Under the pieces are notes generated by a model. It had not been told where the DNA came from and ran no database searches. It saw nothing but the letters and a program-made list of their open reading frames with translations. DNA of 64,000 nucleotides from Hemileia vastatrix. Taxonomy: Eukaryota; Basidiomycota; Pucciniomycetes; Pucciniales; Zaghouaniaceae. The position numbers and the translations under genes were made by a program. Below are positions 11,946-23,808 of the stretch, piece after piece (the first letter of the stretch is position 1; every line of letters starts with the position of its first letter). The stretch spans positions 1,224,001-1,288,000 of the forward strand of contig JASXTE010000015.1 in NCBI GenBank assembly GCA_030280995.1. The letters run 5' to 3'.

Positions 11946-12643
11946 AATAGTGGGAAGATTAATTAATTTCTTAAAAAAAATAAAATTCAGTTAATAATTT
12001 GCTCAAAATATTAAAATTTTTTTTATTAATTAAATTATAAAAAAAATTTTTTTTTAATATAAAGTAATATTTATAAAAAATAATTAATAGTATGGAATGC
12101 AAAGGAAAATTGGGAATAAACAATTAAGTTATTTTTAACCAATTAATTAAATTACCAAAATTAAATATGGCAATATATGGGACTAAGTACAAAGTACTAT
12201 TTAAGTCAACCAAAATTAAACAAAAATTAATAATAATAAAAAATTAATTTAATAATTTAATTTTTATTAATAATAATGTTAATTTCTTCTAGGACTAAGA
12301 GGAATTAAACACTCTATAATGGTCAACTAGGAAAAAAAAATTATATATAATAAATGAACACTTACACTCAGTGACTCAGCACAAGGCCACAATCATTGTT
12401 ATTGCAGTAAAAAATCTAGTATAAGAGTTGATTGGAGCAAAGGTTGACTTACAGTAGTGATTGTTAAATTACCCACAAAAATATATAACTTTTAAGAATA
12501 TATAAACCTAAAAGTTAGATCCCCGGTTCGATTCACGTTCACGGAAAAAGTTCTACTTTTCACGCAAGGTGGTCCATGCGTTATGACGTTCGTCCAAAAA
12601 AGTCGTAAAAGTTGATCGTCGATTATTTGGAAGGGTCCCCAAT
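11946..12643 (-). other. Element A1 untranslated leader with primer binding site at 12629-12641
   Basis: About 700 bp of AT-rich, non-coding sequence between the 5' LTR and the first ORF. Next to the LTR end, on the minus strand, is TTGGGGACCCTTCC, beginning two bases after the LTR, the expected place and TGG start of a tRNA primer binding site. Element B has the similar TTGGGGGTCTTTCC at 28800-28813. I cannot name the tRNA. Confidence 0.65.
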
Positions 12644-12904
12644 TGTCTGCCGGTCGTCTAGAAGAAGGTGGAAAAGGTAATTGGAAAAAAGGTAAAAGGG
12701 GAAATAAAAAGGAAATGAAATAAAGAGATATATAATTTAAATAATAAAAATTTAAAGACTTTTAATAAAAATGGACGGGGATCAATGTGGTTAATCAAGT
12801 AAGAACTATTTTATTCTCTCTGTTCAATTATCAACTATTAATACTAAAATATTCTTATCACAACCTTTAATATTTTATTTTGTTACTTAAATAGGCGGAA
12901 GCGC
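12644..12904 (-). repeat. Element A1 5' LTR, remnant
   Basis: Matches the right part of the LTR at 3059-3315 almost base for base and ends (minus strand) in ...CAGACA at 12644, next to the primer binding site. It is cut at 12904 where an E-family LTR begins, after the shared GGCGGAAGCGC. Confidence 0.88.
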
Positions 12905-13411
12905 TGTGGTCTTCCAACATTGGCAGGGGCCTTTGTTGTGTGATTTGGCGCTGTTTGTGCATGTATTAATTGACATCTGTTAAGGAATTGGGTATTTTTC
13001 TGGTTTTATTCCGTGGACATTGGGTCTTCAGGTATGTGGGTACTATCATTGGATAGCCCTGGTTTTTCTTTATATTTTATGTCTTGTAGACATTTTTCAT
13101 ATTCTGAGTTTTAAGGGGTCATTTCCTCATTTTTCATTTATAAAAGATTGCTTTTTAATTTTGTTTTTTGTGTTTTACCGGCTAACCTTAAGTCTTAGGG
13201 TTAAATGCTTAGTACCATTGGATAGAGCTAATTTTTCTCTATATTTCATGTCACAATGTTGTTATAGTGAAATTCCGTGTTTTAAAGGTTTTAGTAGTTG
13301 TAGCTAATTTTTCTAAGTAGATTAGTGGTTTTTATTGGTTTTCTGGCTTCAGGGAGGCCGGGCTGCTTCAGGTGGCCCGCCCGCCTCAGTTTTAGGAGGT
13401 TGAGGAGCGCT
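12905..13411 (+). repeat. Family E LTR, first ~507 bp only
   Basis: Begins TGTGGTCTTCCAACATTGG exactly like the E1 LTRs and follows them until GGAGCGCTTCAGG near 13411, where copia sequence takes over. The missing last part of an E LTR in the same orientation is found at 36466-36595. The two pieces probably belonged to one LTR. Confidence 0.85.
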
Positions 13412-14325
13412 TCAGGGATTTTTGAGAAGACATAAATCATTGACCATATGAAAAGTTGCTCCCAAATCAAGAATGAAGCATTCTTTATTACTCGTTGAGT
13501 GGGAAAGGTAAGCAGATTCATCAAAGCCTTGAGTTTCTACCATTGATGCACTTTCAGTTATATCTTTGATTACTTTAGCCTTCTCAGAGCTAGTACTGCT
13601 TGGACCTTTAGCTTTTTTAATTCCTCATGCAGTTGAGTGATACAATTCTCGTTAGAGTGACCAGAATTACCCAATTGACACTTAAGATTCTTTCTTTCTT
13701 TCTTAGATGTATCAGATTGCTGTTTTACAGATTTCTTCTTTTCAGCCTTTAAGGCAGTAGTTGTATCAGTAAAATCAGCTTCCCTCTGTCTCCTACTTGC
13801 TTCTGACTTAAGATTTTCATAAATCTGTTCCAATGAAAGATTTTTGAAGTTCTGAAACAAGCTCTGGGTAATAACTATCATCAAGTCGTGGTGAACACTT
13901 TCAATTAAAATAATAGCAATAAGTTTTGACAAAATTTTGAGCTCTGAGTTGCTAGATCCACTATCAATAAGAAAATTTTCAATTTCTTCAAATTTACTTA
14001 GATGTTCCGTCAATGATGAGACTCCATCCCATTTCAGATAAACCAGTTGGTCAAGGAGATCAGATATGGTTGAGACGTTCCCTTCACCATAATCAGTAAG
14101 AATTTTATGATAGGCATAATAAGTAGATTTTTCTTTAGAGATTAGTAAAGAATCCCTTGGTCCAACAGCATTAATCAAAACAAGACATGATTTTGCCTCT
14201 CCCTTTCTCCATAAATTTGAATCTGCGTCATTAGTTTGTACAGCACAGTTGATATGATGTAAGAGGTCCTGCAAGTCAAAATAAAATTCAATCATAGATT
14301 TCCACAACAAGACATTGCCTGTCGT
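13412..14325 (-). pseudogene. Ty1/copia element C: gag (main part) and start of protease
   Basis: Gag frame 13570-14325 with KSMIEFYFDLQDLLHHINC, a UBN2-type copia gag, ending in a zinc knuckle that lacks one Cys (KCQLGNSGHSNENC). A separate frame at about 13412-13560 reads ECFILDLGATFHMVNDL, the copia protease active site with D-L-G in place of D-S-G. The two frames differ by -1, and the sequence A AAA AAG (minus strand, 13612-13618) sits at the switch. The protease is cut at 13411 by E LTR sequence. The gag N-terminus continues at 27367-27541, on the other side of element E2. Confidence 0.85.
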
Positions 14326-15398
14326 TGTAGACAATCCTATATTATTAGCTATAGGCCTTGACCAAGGGAGTTGGAGAAAAACCAGAGAGAAAATCCCCTG
14401 TCCCTTTAGAAAAATAAGTGAGATTTACCTGCTACAGTAAATTGGTTCCTGTTTACCAAAAGCGCCTTTTCCAATACACTTGACTGCTTGATGAGCCAAG
14501 AAAGTAGTCCCCAGACAGACTAACAGACCAAAGAACTGAAATTTAGACCAATGTCCACACCAGAGACAGCAAAGATACTTTATGTAGGCTGCAAATCCAC
14601 ACCAGAGACAGCAATAATACTTGCTATAGCTTGCAAGACTATAATAGAGAAAACAGTTGCCAAAGTTAAGTTAAATGAAGAGCTCACTTGCAACAAACAC
14701 AGCCAATTGTGGCCAGAAAACAGTGAAAACTGAGTAAGGAACAATGATATCACCTCCGGATGGTTGTATGATGATTAAGGTTGCCCCAAACTGTCTTATT
14801 CACTATGTACACACAGACAACTATCTAAGAGCCCATGCACACCCACCAATTTGGCGCCTGTACCCACCAAATTGCATAAAAAACCCTCCAGAAGCGCTCC
14901 CCAACCTTCGAAAACAGAGGCTGGCAGGCCGCCCAATGTCGGAGGTGCTGCCTGAAGCCAGAAAACCAATAAAAACACCTAATCTACTTAGAAAAAATAA
15001 CTACAACTCCTAAAACCTTTAAAACATGGAATTTCACTATACCAACATTGTGACATGAAATATAGAGAAAAATTAGCTCTATCCAATGGTACTAAGCACT
15101 TAACCCTAAGACTTAAGGTTAGCCGTTAAAACACAAAAAACAAAATTAAACAGCTATCTTTTATAAATGAAAAATGAGGAAATGATCCCTTAAAACTTAG
15201 AATATGAAAAATGTCTTCCAGACATAAAATATAGAGAAACACCGGGGCTATCCAATGATAGTACCCACATACCTGAAGACCCAATATACACGGAATAAAA
15301 CCAGAAAAAACCTAATTCCTTAACAGATGTCAATTAAGACATGCACAAACAATGCCAAATCACACACCAAAGGCCCCTGCCAATGTTGGAAGACCACA
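14326..15398 (-). repeat. E2 3' LTR
   Basis: 1073 bp. Read on the plus strand it runs TGTAGACAATCC...AGACCACA, the reverse complement of the E1 LTRs. On the element strand the PPT GGAGGGAGGA (15408-15399) directly precedes it. It contains the GC-rich hairpin block near 14895-14950. Confidence 0.92.
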
Positions 15399-15408
15399 TC
15401 CTCCCTCC
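15399..15408 (-). other. E2 polypurine tract
   Basis: TCCTCCCTCC on the plus strand, that is GGAGGGAGGA on the element strand, immediately before the 3' LTR. It is identical to E1 52814-52823, which shows that the antisense genes lie inside the element and not beside it. Confidence 0.8.
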
Positions 15409-15446
15409 AATTAAGAGTGTCCACATTCTTTCTTCATCAAACCACC

Positions 15447-16092
15447 ATGTTCAACCTTCATCCTAAAAATGCCTCTGAAATGGGTCCTTGCCAATACTGC
15501 ATTGACAATAACCTAATCTGCGCCATGAAACCACCTGTCCATCCATACAGAGCGTCCTGCAATGTCTGCCAATCTAGAAAGAAGCCCTGCTATAGACCTG
15601 GTCCATTATCTTCTGCAACAGATTCACCTCCACCTCAACCTGGTCCATCTTCTACCAGCACCAAAAGATCTAGGCCATCCACCCTGATACTCACATTCAT
15701 AAAAAAGCTTCACCCTTCCCAGAAGAGTTCCACAACCCATAAAGCAACAAGTTCCACCATCCCTGGTCCATCTGATGGTAAGGAACTTTCATTTCTTCCT
15801 TCAACTTAAAACTGATGACTTATCAGTTCCTCAATCTTCTGATAGTGATGATAACAATGTAGGATCCATTGCACCACCAACACCAAACCACTTGCCCACT
15901 ATCAAGGCCAAGTTCCAACAACAAACATCTCAACAGAAACAACTTCTGCTTCATTACTTCCAATCCACTCCTGCTAGAGATCCACAGGACATTGAGAACA
16001 GAAGACACCTCATTCACCAGTTCAAGGCCAATTCTGAACACTTCCTTTCATCTCTTGATTCCCTCTGTAATTCCACTAGTACTTTAGTTTGA
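15447..16092 (+). CDS. E2 antisense gene 1: Zn2Cys6-like protein, two exons
   Basis: Opposite strand to gag-pol, starting 49 bp from the 3' LTR. Exon 1 is 15447-15777, the intron is 15778-15826 (GTAAGG...CTGAT...CAG, 49 nt), and exon 2 is 15827-16092. The spliced product is 198 residues with no break. Cys 15, 18, 25, 38, 41 and 48 give CX2CX6CX12CX2CX6C, the spacing of the fungal Zn(II)2Cys6 domain, with the basic run QSRKKP before the last Cys. A Pro/Ser-rich part with a basic KRSRP follows, and the C-terminus (IENRRHLIHQFKANSEHFLS) looks helical. E1 has the same gene with all six Cys and the same splice sites. I infer a nuclear DNA-binding regulator. The promoter would have to lie in the antisense 3' LTR. 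Confidence 0.75.
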
Positions 16093-16147
16093 TTCAGAAA
16101 AGAAAAATTGACCACACCCTCTATAGGATGTAGCCACAAAAAACCCT

Positions 16148-16638
16148 CAGTTTTAAGTCTTGGGGGACCATCCTCATTTTATAGTCTTGGGGGACTCAAA
16201 AACCCTCAGTTTAAAGTCTTGGGGGACTCAAAAACGTAAATCATAAACCCAGAGCTCGAGATAAACCACATTAAGACACAGAGAAAAAACTAACATTCTG
16301 GGGTAATTGTGAATAGAGCTGCCAGCCCATCAATTACCCCCAAACTTGCATTTGCTAAATTTGGAGGCTCCCCTGTGGATACCCTCCACCAATCTTTCAA
16401 AACCAACTCAAGCAAAAAAACCCATGCCTCAGTTTATAGTCTTGGGGGACTAACACAACAACAATCCTCAGTTTAAAGTCTTTGGGGACTATACCAGTGT
16501 TCAGTTTAAAGTCTTGACGGACTAACTCTTGACAAAATATTGAAACCAGCCAGTTTAAAGTCCTGGAGGACTGACAGAATTTTCAGTTTAAAGTCTTGAT
16601 GGATGAACAGAAATTCCAGTTTAGAGTCATAGAGGACT
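16148..16638 (-). repeat. E2 array of nine hairpin motifs between the antisense genes
   Basis: Nine copies, on the element (minus) strand AGTC-N6-GACT-NTAAACTG or close variants. On the plus strand they read CAGTTTAAAGTCTTGGGGGACT. Starts are near 16148, 16175, 16208, 16431, 16469, 16502, 16550, 16586 and 16618. Further copies lie near 19056 and 19318, and four with a CCTC/GAGG stem lie in pol (21123-21144, 21159-21180, 23200-23221, 23266-23287). Confidence 0.85.
16300..16340. other. Large hairpin GGGGTAATTG/CAATTACCCC (E2)
   Basis: A perfect 10-bp stem (16300-16309 with 16331-16340) around a 21-nt loop. The element has two more versions at 19149-19190 and 19411-19451 with stem GGGGTAACTG/CAGTTACCCC (the last has one change). 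The TAATTG/CAATTA version here against TAACTG/CAGTTA there is a compensatory difference. Confidence 0.75.
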
Positions 16639-16790
16639 GAAATAAAATTCACATAAAAAAAAGACCCAGCCAATTTCATGCAATACACCCACGGCCAACC
16701 TGTGGAACTTCCACCTTCACTTCATCATCTACCCATCACTGACAAAATCTCCTTCTTATCTCTTTCCATCATCTTTTCTCACCACAAATC

Positions 16791-18354
16791 ATGGCTGGAT
16801 CCCTTGATATTGACCCCTCTTCTCTTCCATGTTTCACTGCTCCCAAGGACTATGCCTGCAAAAAGTGCATCCACATGTGCAAACCTTGCACATTCACTCT
16901 TCCAACTCCTGAAGCCAAACTCTACAACAAGGCTTGTGATTCTTGCTATTCAAAAAAGAAGAAATGTGACAAATATGCCAACTACCCTATTCCTTCTTCT
17001 TCACCTTCTCATAAATACATCTCCAGATCCCCTACCAGATCCCCAGAGCTTGGTCCTTCCTCTTCCTCTTTATCTTCAGCACCTTCCAGAAGATCCAGAA
17101 GCTCAGCTTCCAGAACTCTTCCCAAAAGACCAGCCTTAGCTTCCCAAGAAACTGTCTGCTAGATTAGCTCCAAAAGTTTAAAAATCAACTCCTAGGCTTC
17201 TAGACCGCATCCAGGCGGCCTGGCCAACGTTGGGCGGCCCGCCCGCCTCACTAGACGGTGAAAATCAGGCTCAAAACCTCCAAAAACAACCAGAAAACAG
17301 CCAATTTCAACCAATCAACAAAAACAGCTCCACGCAATTACCTCCCACTGCTCCCAGAGAAATGCAGACAACCCTTCCAAGGTCCAAAAACGACAAAATT
17401 TCCCAAAATTCTAGGAGACCTGCCAGAGCACCCCAGGAAGAAACCAGGGCACCCAACACTGCACCAAGACAACAAATTTGTCCCCAGTTAAGACAATGAA
17501 GCTACACCTCTCCTAAGTCAGCCAACTATTCTTCTGACAGTTTCATTCCCTCAAAAGCTCCATCCAGAAGAGATCAATCTGCTTCCAAATCACCATCTCC
17601 TGCTCCATCTTTTAACAACCCTGGTACACCATCACCAGCACCTCCTCCAGCTGAATCCAACAGAAATATCCACCTCAACAACAACAACAGTCCCGTTGCT
17701 CCAACTAGGCCCCAGGAAAATCAGCCTCCTAGTTCACCTTCTCAAAATCTTTCAGAGGAAGACCAAGAGAATCCATATCTTTCCCTGATTGATCCACCTA
17801 CTATGATCATTCCAAAATCTTCAGAAATCCAAATTCCGGCTGCTTAAAGATTTGATGAGCTTCCAATCTGTAAGTACCAAATTAATTCATCCCATTTCTT
17901 CAACAAAAATAATTACTGATCCAATTCTTCTTGTCTAGTTGGCACCCCTCCTCCTGAATCTACTATTGGAGTTGGCCAACCTCTAGAAACTTCTTTGGCC
18001 CTGGATTATGGAGACATGAAAAAACTCCTAAGAACCATGTGTTCCAACATGCTGAAAGCCTTTGCCCTTTATGGTCCTTTGAATGACTTTGAAAAATCCC
18101 TGAGAAAGCGCCTATTGGACGACCACTGAACAATGTCTAGGATCATAAAGCACACCTTCCAGCACTCCATTCCTGCCTCTTCTTTTTCCTCCTCTGAACT
18201 TCCATCTAATCCAATTCCTGCCCATTACAATCCCTATAATCTCTCCAGCAGGATGCACTATAAAGAACACAGTGCTTCCCACAACCCCAACAAAAAACAA
18301 AAACGACATCATAATCTGGACCAGCCTCCAGAAGCTTCATCATCCAGACAATGA
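16791..18354 (+). pseudogene. E2 antisense gene 2: Zn2Cys6-like protein, broken copy
   Basis: Starts at ATG 16791. The N-terminus has Cys 23, 26, 33, 49, 52 and 59 (CX2CX6CX15CX2CX6C), with CDSCYSKKKKC as the second half, plus extra Cys at 14 and 30. A long Ser/Pro/Gln/Asn-rich region follows. The intron at 17870-17938 (GTAAGT...ACTGAT...TAG, 69 nt) joins phase 1 to GTPPPES, and the C-terminal exon contains YGDMKKLLRTMCSNMLKAF. This copy is dead: an 8-bp deletion near 17155 compared with E1, then stops near 17190, 17497, 17845 and 18127. E1 is broken at different places, so the common ancestor probably had an open gene of about 500 codons. Confidence 0.7.
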
Positions 18355-19551
18355 GCTCCTGCAAAAAGATTAGAAACATAAAACAATTAATAATAAAAAA
18401 ATAATTTCAGAAAATTTTTTTTTTCAAGCAGTACCTTATCCTACTAAACTACTAATCATAAGAAAATTGAAAATAAAACATAAATTAACTAAATAAAATA
18501 ATATGAAATAAATAATTGTATAAAAAAATTGGTATACCCCAGCCAATATATGAGCTGATCCCCTGATACCTTACCCACATCCAAGTGCACCTTGATGTGG
18601 ATACACAGTTAAATATTTTAAATGATTAACAATAAAAATTTAGAAATTAAAAAAGATAATAAAAATAATGAAACACAGAAATAAATGAAATAAAAATAAA
18701 AAAAAGAAAATAGCATTTCCCGGCCAATTGATGAGCCTTTCCCCACCAAAGCTTGCCCACATTCAGGTGACCCTGATGTGGTAAGACCTTAGATTTTGAT
18801 TTTATAATTTTAAAAAACTCCATAAAAAATTAAAAGAAAAAAAAAGAAAAAAGAAAATAATCTAAAACACTATCTAGCAAAACATAACTACAAAATTAAA
18901 GACAGTCCAGCTCAATAGATGGTCCAGTAAGAGAAAGTCCGGTCCATAGAAATGATCACTGGGTGGGCTCCCTCCAATCAGTAAAAATGATGGTAGACCA
19001 CCAGTGATCCACCGCTAATCCAAAAGAACCAAAGATAAATAAGCCAGCACCAAACCAGTTTAAAGTCATAGTTGACTTGAAACCTGAAAAAAAAACAACA
19101 GAACTAGAATTCAACTGGAAAAAACAAAAGACTTGAAACAGACATTCTGGGGTAACTGTTCTACAGACCAGCCAGATCATCAGTTACCCCCACACTTGCC
19201 AAAAGAAAATCTAGAAGTCCCCCCTGGGTACCTTCTAACAAACAAAACACACATCCAACGCAATAAACCAAAACCAATAAAAGTGAAGAGTCCGGCACTT
19301 GAAGACCAAAAGAATTCCCAGTTTAAATTCATAGAGGACTAAAACCTGTGAAAAAAAACCAATACTAGGGTTCAACCAAATTAAGAGAAAGGGTTGGAAA
19401 AAGACAATCTGGGGTAACTGTTGATAGAGCAGCCAGCCCATCAGTCACCCCCACACTTGCCAAGGCAAAATCTAGAGGCCCTGCCCATGTGTACCCTCTA
19501 ACAAAAGCTTCCAACAAACAGATGCATAGCATCACCACGGAAAAACCAAAA
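18355..19551 (-). other. E2 noncoding region between pol and antisense gene 2
   Basis: About 1.2 kb without a supported gene. It holds a very AT-rich stretch (18360-18900), two related blocks CCACATC-AAG/CAGG-T-CAC-TGGATGTGG in reverse orientation near 18580 and 18765, two large hairpins (19149-19190, 19411-19451) and two copies of the AGTC-N6-GACT motif (near 19056 and 19318). E1 has the same order at 48626-49852. Confidence 0.7.
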
Positions 19552-22500
19552 TTAAAGAATGATCCGTAGTTTATCCTCATTGCGGAGTAAATCTTCTTCA
19601 TTCCTTGTGCCTCTGGGATAGAATCTCTTCACCTGGTCTGCAGCCACTCTCTTTTTCAAGACTGCACCATCCAACTCCTCCAAAACATAAGAGCCTCCAG
19701 ACGCCTGAGATCTGACTCTGTAAGATCCATTCCATCTGTCAGCAAACATTTTTCCCCACTGACTCTCCAAACTTCTATTATACACCAAAACCAAACAACC
19801 AGGTTTCAAGGGATTCCTGAGTCTATGAGCCAACCTCTTGTCCCAGTACCTGACTGATTGATTCCTAATCTTCATCATTCTAGAGTATGCCCTCTCTTGA
19901 CATTCCTCTCTACACTCCAACTGTTGCATCCTGGCACAGAGCAAATCTACTGTTGATTGCACGTCATCCCAATCAACTCCAAGATAAGATACAGCTTCTT
20001 AGTCCACCAGTAGAACAGCTTTCTGACCAAACATTAACTCGTAAGGAGAATAGCCATTTGTCCTCTTAACCATGACCCTATCAGCAAATAACACCAAGGG
20101 TAAATAATGCCTCCACTTTTCAGCACTATCCCCACACAACTTTACCAAAGCATTCTTGATAACTTGATGACATCTTTCAACCACGCCTTCAGCTACAGGA
20201 TAATAAGGTGTAGCCACTCTAGCTTTAGAACCAACACTAGCCACAGTTTCTTTCAATTTGGCACCAAACTCTGGCCCGCCATCAACAGTCACCAAATTCA
20301 TCAACCCATACCTATAAATCCACTCCTTCTTCAAAAGCTCTGCCACTTTCTTGGCAGTCAAATTAACCAGAGGCACTTCCTCAACCAAACCAGACAAATC
20401 ATCCCTAGCAAAAATCAAGTATTTATACCTGCCCTCTATAATATGGACAGCATCCAGACTGACTCTTCCAAACACAGTTATTTCACCAGTAGCACGGCCA
20501 AACTCTTTAGGTTTCAAGTGGCTTCTTCTTTGACATTCTTCACAAGATTGAACCCAACCCTGAACAGCCAACTTCATACCTGGTCACCAAAATCTGTCAG
20601 CTACTCTTCTATAAGTCTCCCCAAAGCCTCTATGAGCAAGTTCTTCATGCAAAGACTTTAACACCAACTCTTGACCCTTCTTCTGAGTCACCACAACTTG
20701 AGGATTAGGATGTCCCCTCCTCATCAGCCTTCTTCCTGACTCATAGAATCCACGACTCTTCTTCTTGATTGCCAACCAAGTATCATCATCACAACTATCT
20801 GGCCTCTCCAAGGTCAACAGATATTCCACCAAAATAAAATAAAACCCAGACTGACCCCAGGTCTCATCTTCAAAATCAAACAAAACAACATCCAAGAGTA
20901 CAACTCTGTCATCAAAATCACCAGTATGAATATGAGCCAATTGACCAGCCCAACCAGCACACCAATACTTAAATATTGGCACATCCTTCGCTTCCCACTG
21001 AATCTTGTGAGAATCCAGTTCACTAAAAAAACACCCTTTTTCAATTTTGAGCTGTCCCAAACAACAACTCCATATTCATCAACAAAAATATCCTGATCAC
21101 CAGAATTGAGATCAGATCCAGCCAGTTTTACCTCTTGGGGGAGGTCAGAACAATCATCCAGTTTAGCCTCATGGGGGAGAAGAGAATAATCCTCAGAACC
21201 CTTTGTGCTGGCCCTAACCACTGGGACATCTTCATCAAACTCTTCAGAATCAGAATCCTCATCTGTAGGTGGCCTCTTTGAAAATCCATCAGGCATTGTA
21301 AAAGATTTGCCTGGTTTGTGTACCAGGTCAAAAGAAAAATGTTGAATAAATGCCACCCACCTAGTCATTGGAGCATTTGGAAGACTAGGTGTATTGATCA
21401 TCTGAACTAAAGATTTCACATCCACCTTCAGCTCAAAAATCTGCCCCCACAAAACCGTCTGTAGCTTGTTTAAACTATTTGCTACACCACACAATTCCAA
21501 CTTAGGCTGAAAATACCTAGATTCCACCTCATTAAACATCACAGACTCATACCTTACTGGTTTGGCCCTCCCAGTCTTATCTTCCTGAGACAAAACAGAA
21601 ACAGCAGCAATATAGCTTGAATCCACTCCCAGATAAATTTTTCCAGCATCAACACCATAATCCAACTTGTGAGGAACAATATCTTCACCAATCAAATTCT
21701 TCAACTTCTGAAAAGCCTCTTCACATTCTTCAGTCCATTCCCAGTCAGCATCTTTCCTGGTCAGCCACCTTAAAGGTGAAGCCAACAAAGAAAAATCTAT
21801 AATAAAAATCCTGACATATACACACTCACCCAAAAATCCCCTGACTTCAGTGGTATTCTTAGGCCTTGGCCATGACTGAATTTTATTAACTTTTTTCTTT
21901 TCCATAATCCTTCCCTCTTTACATACCACATGACCAAGAATTTCTAAAGCAGGAACACAACAACAGAATTTTGACCCTGAAATGGTCAAACCAGCCTCTT
22001 CAATCCTAAACAACACTCTCTCTAGAGTTATTGCATATTCCCAAACAAATCTCCTTATTCCAGGATTCTCAGCTAACACCTCATTATCATAATCAGTGGA
22101 TGGTCCTTTAATCCACCATCATCAATAAAAATACCAGCATGAGTAGAAACCTCATCCTGCAAAATCCAAGCCATCTGTGCTTCATATACTGCCACTGAAT
22201 TAGTTGCTCCTTGCGGCAACCTAGTCAGCTGAAATATTCCCAAAGGAGTCTCAAATGTTGTGAGAGGCCTTGAATCTGTATGAAGTTCCCTCTCATCATA
22301 AACGCCCATAATATCACCCAAACCATAACACACCCTTCCAGCAAAAGCTTCAACAAAATCCTCTGCACTTGGTGGCATACCAGTGTCCTTGATAGTGACT
22401 CTATTCAAGGCTCTAAGATCATGAACCACCCGCAACTTTCCATTCTGCTTCTTTACACAGAAAACCGGACTTGAGTAACTGGAAGTCGATTGTTCATATA

Positions 22501-23808
22501 ACCCAGTCCTGACTCTTTCCCTAACGATCTCCACAAAATCCTCTCTGATAGAAACTGGAATCGGAATAGGTTTGATTTTCCAAGGTTCATGACAAACCAC
22601 AGGAATCAAGTAAGACTCCCCATAAGAGTGCTTCAAAACACCCCTTTCCTCCTCAACAAATGCCACCACCTTTTCCCTAAGCACAATAACGTGCAACAAC
22701 AACTTCTTTTATTCTTCAGACAACCACCCATCAGGACCAAAATTAAAAGCTTTCAACCTTTCCACAGTCACCCTAGCTGTCTCTACTAATTCTGGAGGAT
22801 TCTTCACCAATGGAGTACAGTATGGATCTCTTGACAAAGGAGGTCTCTTCAAGGGCCGATTCAAACCCACAGGCATAGGCTCATTGACAGGCCTAATTTT
22901 CTGCGCTAACTTCTTATACTTTGCCGCTCCACCTTCAACTTGAGGGATCTTCAGGAAATCTTCACCACCAGACCTAAAACAAAAACCAAGGGTTTCCCCA
23001 TTGCTCACCTGTGTGGCCAAGGTAATGTTTTTGAAAGGTGTAGAAGAAACCCTAGCGGTGCACAAATGCGAGGACTTACTTTTAGATCCCAATCTCACCA
23101 CCCCAAAACTTTCCGCAATACCAAATCTTCATCTTCACTTCTGTCTTCCAAATCTTCAAATCTTGATTCATCTTCAGAATTTACTTTTTTAAAATTGTGC
23201 AGTTTATCCTCATGCTGGAGGCCCAAAAATATATCTTGATGATCTTCTTTCTTCATATTTTTCTGCAGTTTAACCTCATGCTGGAGGCCCAAAAATTGAT
23301 CTTGACAATCTTCACAAAATTTTTTTGAATCTTCTTTCTTCGTTATCTCCAGATTTTTTTCTTGGTTTTCTTGAATTATCTTGAAATTTTTTTCTTCCTT
23401 TCTTGAGTTTTCTTCTGACCTACAAAAATAACCAGGAGCTTCCCCAATGCTTACAGGTGTTGCCCAGGTAATGTTTTTGAAAGGTATATAAGAAACCCTT
23501 GCGGTGCACAATTGGGAGGACTTACTTTTAGACCCCAATCTCACCACTCCAAAACTTTTCTGCATATCTTTCAATAAAGATATATAAACAATCTTCTTTT
23601 TTGAACTTGAATTAAAATTAATTGAGAATCTTGTGAGAGGACAGAGAATTGATAAAAAATTTGATGAATACTTGCAGAGAAGAGAAACATTAAATAGAGA
23701 AAGTTGAAAATCCACTTGGTATATCTCCAAGGGAGCTGACCTACTACAACCTGGGATTTCCTCATCTTGGGGAGAGGTTGTAGCACTAGGATGATCAGCC
23801 CTTATCAC
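19552..23808 (-). pseudogene. E2 pol: reverse transcriptase, RNase H, integrase
   Basis: Minus-strand pol in frames 23095-23808, 22709-23101, 22073-22702, 20814-22079, 20584-21060, 19999-20577 and 19552-19962, separated by frameshifts and stops. RT keeps the catalytic pair in GIFIDDGGLKDHP, followed by ENPGIRRFVWEYA and LGHVVCKEGRI. I know this arrangement from a gypsy lineage of basidiomycetes (from memory). RNase H begins at IYLGVDSSYIAA. Integrase has HX..H and CEECQ, then D in SLDAVHI, D in VTVDGGPEFG and E in VVERCHQVIK. No chromodomain follows; the protein ends NEEDKLRIIL-like at 19552. Confidence 0.85.

Noticed and set aside
12515..12545. GGTTCGATTC, a tRNA B-box-like sequence, in the A1 leader
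   Set aside because: The flanking bases do not form a T-arm stem and I see no A-box or cloverleaf, so no tRNA or SINE is supported.
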